Source of the DNA: Gnetum montanum
Lineage: Eukaryota > Streptophyta > Gnetopsida > Gnetales > Gnetaceae
Length of the DNA: 33,173 nucleotides
NCBI GenBank assembly: GCA_015680685.1
Contig: MNCI01010094.1
Coordinates: forward strand, 24,618 to 57,790
Direction: 5' to 3'
Position numbers and translations under genes: made by a program. Each line of letters begins with the position of its first letter. Position 1 is the first letter of the stretch. Under the pieces are notes generated by a model, which did not search any database, was not told the origin of the DNA, and worked only from the letters and a program-made list of their open reading frames with translations. Shown one piece after another: positions 32,510 through 33,173 of this stretch.

Positions 32510-32524
32510 TTGCTATTTGTATAC
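32510..32524. repeat. Target-site duplication of L1-E, right copy
   Basis: Identical to 30917-30931. Immediately after it the L1-D 3' UTR resumes (AGTTAATACAATTTTTTCTC), which confirms the nesting. Confidence 0.93.
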
Positions 32525-32586
32525 AGTTAATACAATTTTTTCTCAACCTTTTCACATACCCACAAAAAATAAAAAATAAAAAAAGA

Positions 32587-32683
32587 CCTTTACCAATTAA
32601 AGAAGAGTGATGGTAAGAAAGTTGCATTACAATAATGTTGCCTTTTAGCTTTACCTTTAGCAATTCTGTGTTTGTTGCCTTTN
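32587..32683. other. Spacer between L1-D tail and L1-F, ends at an N
   Basis: About 97 bp with no recognised content. The single N at 32683 marks a join, and the sequence after it repeats 403 bp downstream. Confidence 0.6.
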
Positions 32684-32770
32684 CTCGGGCCCGGCTCATT
32701 GACGAGATCTAGGCCCAGGTGCGGGAGGAGTTGAGACAGGAGGACGTGGCCTGTAGAGCTCAAGAGGAGG
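32684..32770 (+). repeat. Direct duplication, first copy (partner 33087-33173)
   Basis: The 87 bp from CTCGGGCCCGGCTCATTGA is repeated at 33087-33173 (offset 403 bp) with two differences: C/T in GACGAG/GATGAG and A/G in TAGGCCC/TGGGCCC. The second creates a TAG in place of Trp. The repeat continues to the window edge, so its full length is unknown. Confidence 0.95.
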
Positions 32771-33173
32771 TGGAGAGGGCGGAGCATGAATGCTTACAGG
32801 AGGAGCAGGAGAGGCAAAGATAGCTTGACCGGGCACACGAGCACAGTGCCTTTTAGAACATTACACAAGCTTATAGGTCTGAAGCCAAAGACGGATAAAG
32901 ATCTTTGGGTTGAAGAGCTGCAACAGGCCGAACAGCGAGCCGCAACCGTTGCGCAGGAGGCAGAGCAGCGGGAGTGGGAGGCCAAGTGGAATGAGGTCCT
33001 TGCCCAGTCTCGGGCTGACCCGGAAGCCTAGTTCCACGAGCGGGAATAGGAGCAAATGAGACAACATGAGCTAATGGCGGAGGTTGCTCGGGCCCGGCTC
33101 ATTGATGAGATCTGGGCCCAGGTGCGGGAGGAGTTGAGACAGGAGGACGTGGCCTGTAGAGCTCAAGAGGAGG
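32684..33173 (+). mobile_element. L1 copy F: coiled-coil part of the 3' ORF (partial)
   Basis: The stretch encodes E/Q/R-rich coiled coil closely related to L1-C0. ARLIDEIWAQVREELRQED compares with ARLVDKIWAQVRDELLQEE in C0, and QREWEAKWNEVLAQ with HREWEAKWEEALAQ. LDRAHEHSAF matches LDRVHEQSAC of C0. It runs off the window, and an internal 403-bp direct duplication next to an N means the local order may be wrong. Confidence 0.7.

Larger units (their letters stand above)
26274..32586 (+). mobile_element. L1-type LINE copy D, near-complete ORF2, interrupted by L1-E
   Basis: The most complete copy. About 26280-26590 may be the end of ORF1. ATG 26592 opens the endonuclease (MKILSWNYSGLGTP). RT, zf-RVT and the 3' ORF segment follow, then a 3' UTR that is split at 30931 by L1-E and resumes at 32525, ending in an A-rich tail CAAAAAATAAAAAATAAAAAAAG near 32563-32586. 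Without the insert it is about 4.7 kb. It begins directly at the A-tail of L1-C, so it may have inserted there. I found no target-site duplication. Confidence 0.85.

Overview
The window looks like intronic DNA from a large, repeat-rich seed-plant genome. A gymnosperm or similarly bloated genome fits best, but the sequence alone does not name the species. The only host coding sequence I can support is two exons (4084-4272 and 20310-20387, + strand). They encode consecutive parts of the aminoglycoside-phosphotransferase-like (APH) kinase domain of an IBR3/ACAD10-11-type protein. Both splice junctions are in phase 0, and the intron between them is 16,037 bp. The introns on either side run off the window, and I saw no further exon in the first 4.1 kb or the last 12.8 kb.

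Layout. 1-4083: AT-rich intron with a short tandem duplication and a minus-strand LTR-like block (about 2050-3260) carrying a TATA box and a seven-unit tandem repeat. 4084-4272: exon. 4273-20309: the giant intron, which holds a solo copia-like LTR, two RTE-type LINE 3' ends, an L1-type LINE (L1-A, 8090-9928), an LTR plus gag-like block (9929-11320, -), and a Ty3/gypsy element on the minus strand (about 11336-19325: integrase, RNase H, RT, protease, gag). The gypsy integrase is split by a 5'-truncated L1 (L1-B, 11817-15237, -). A tRNA-derived SINE candidate lies at 19360-19530. 20310-20387: exon. 20388-33173: next intron, with a 48-bp RTE micro-insertion and then a head-to-tail series of L1 copies (C0, C, D, F, all +). 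D is interrupted by an antisense copy (L1-E).

The most interesting signal is in the L1 family. Downstream of the reverse transcriptase and its zinc-knuckle (zf-RVT-like) tail, several copies share a further coding segment. It consists of a domain with an 'RGxxI' core and an 'HFxFL' block, then an E/Q/R-rich coiled coil, then a short tail containing a KCPY...IN...W motif. This segment lies before the 3' UTR and poly(A) tail, in the same order each time, so it appears to be an extra 3' ORF (or ORF2 extension) of this LINE lineage. All transposon copies here are dead. Their in-frame stops are mostly TAG, often aligned to Gln or Trp in sister copies, as expected from decay at methylated CHG sites.

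Three isolated Ns (13086, 13535, 32683) border near-identical inverted or direct duplications and are probably assembly joins. A 69-N gap lies at 22332-22400.
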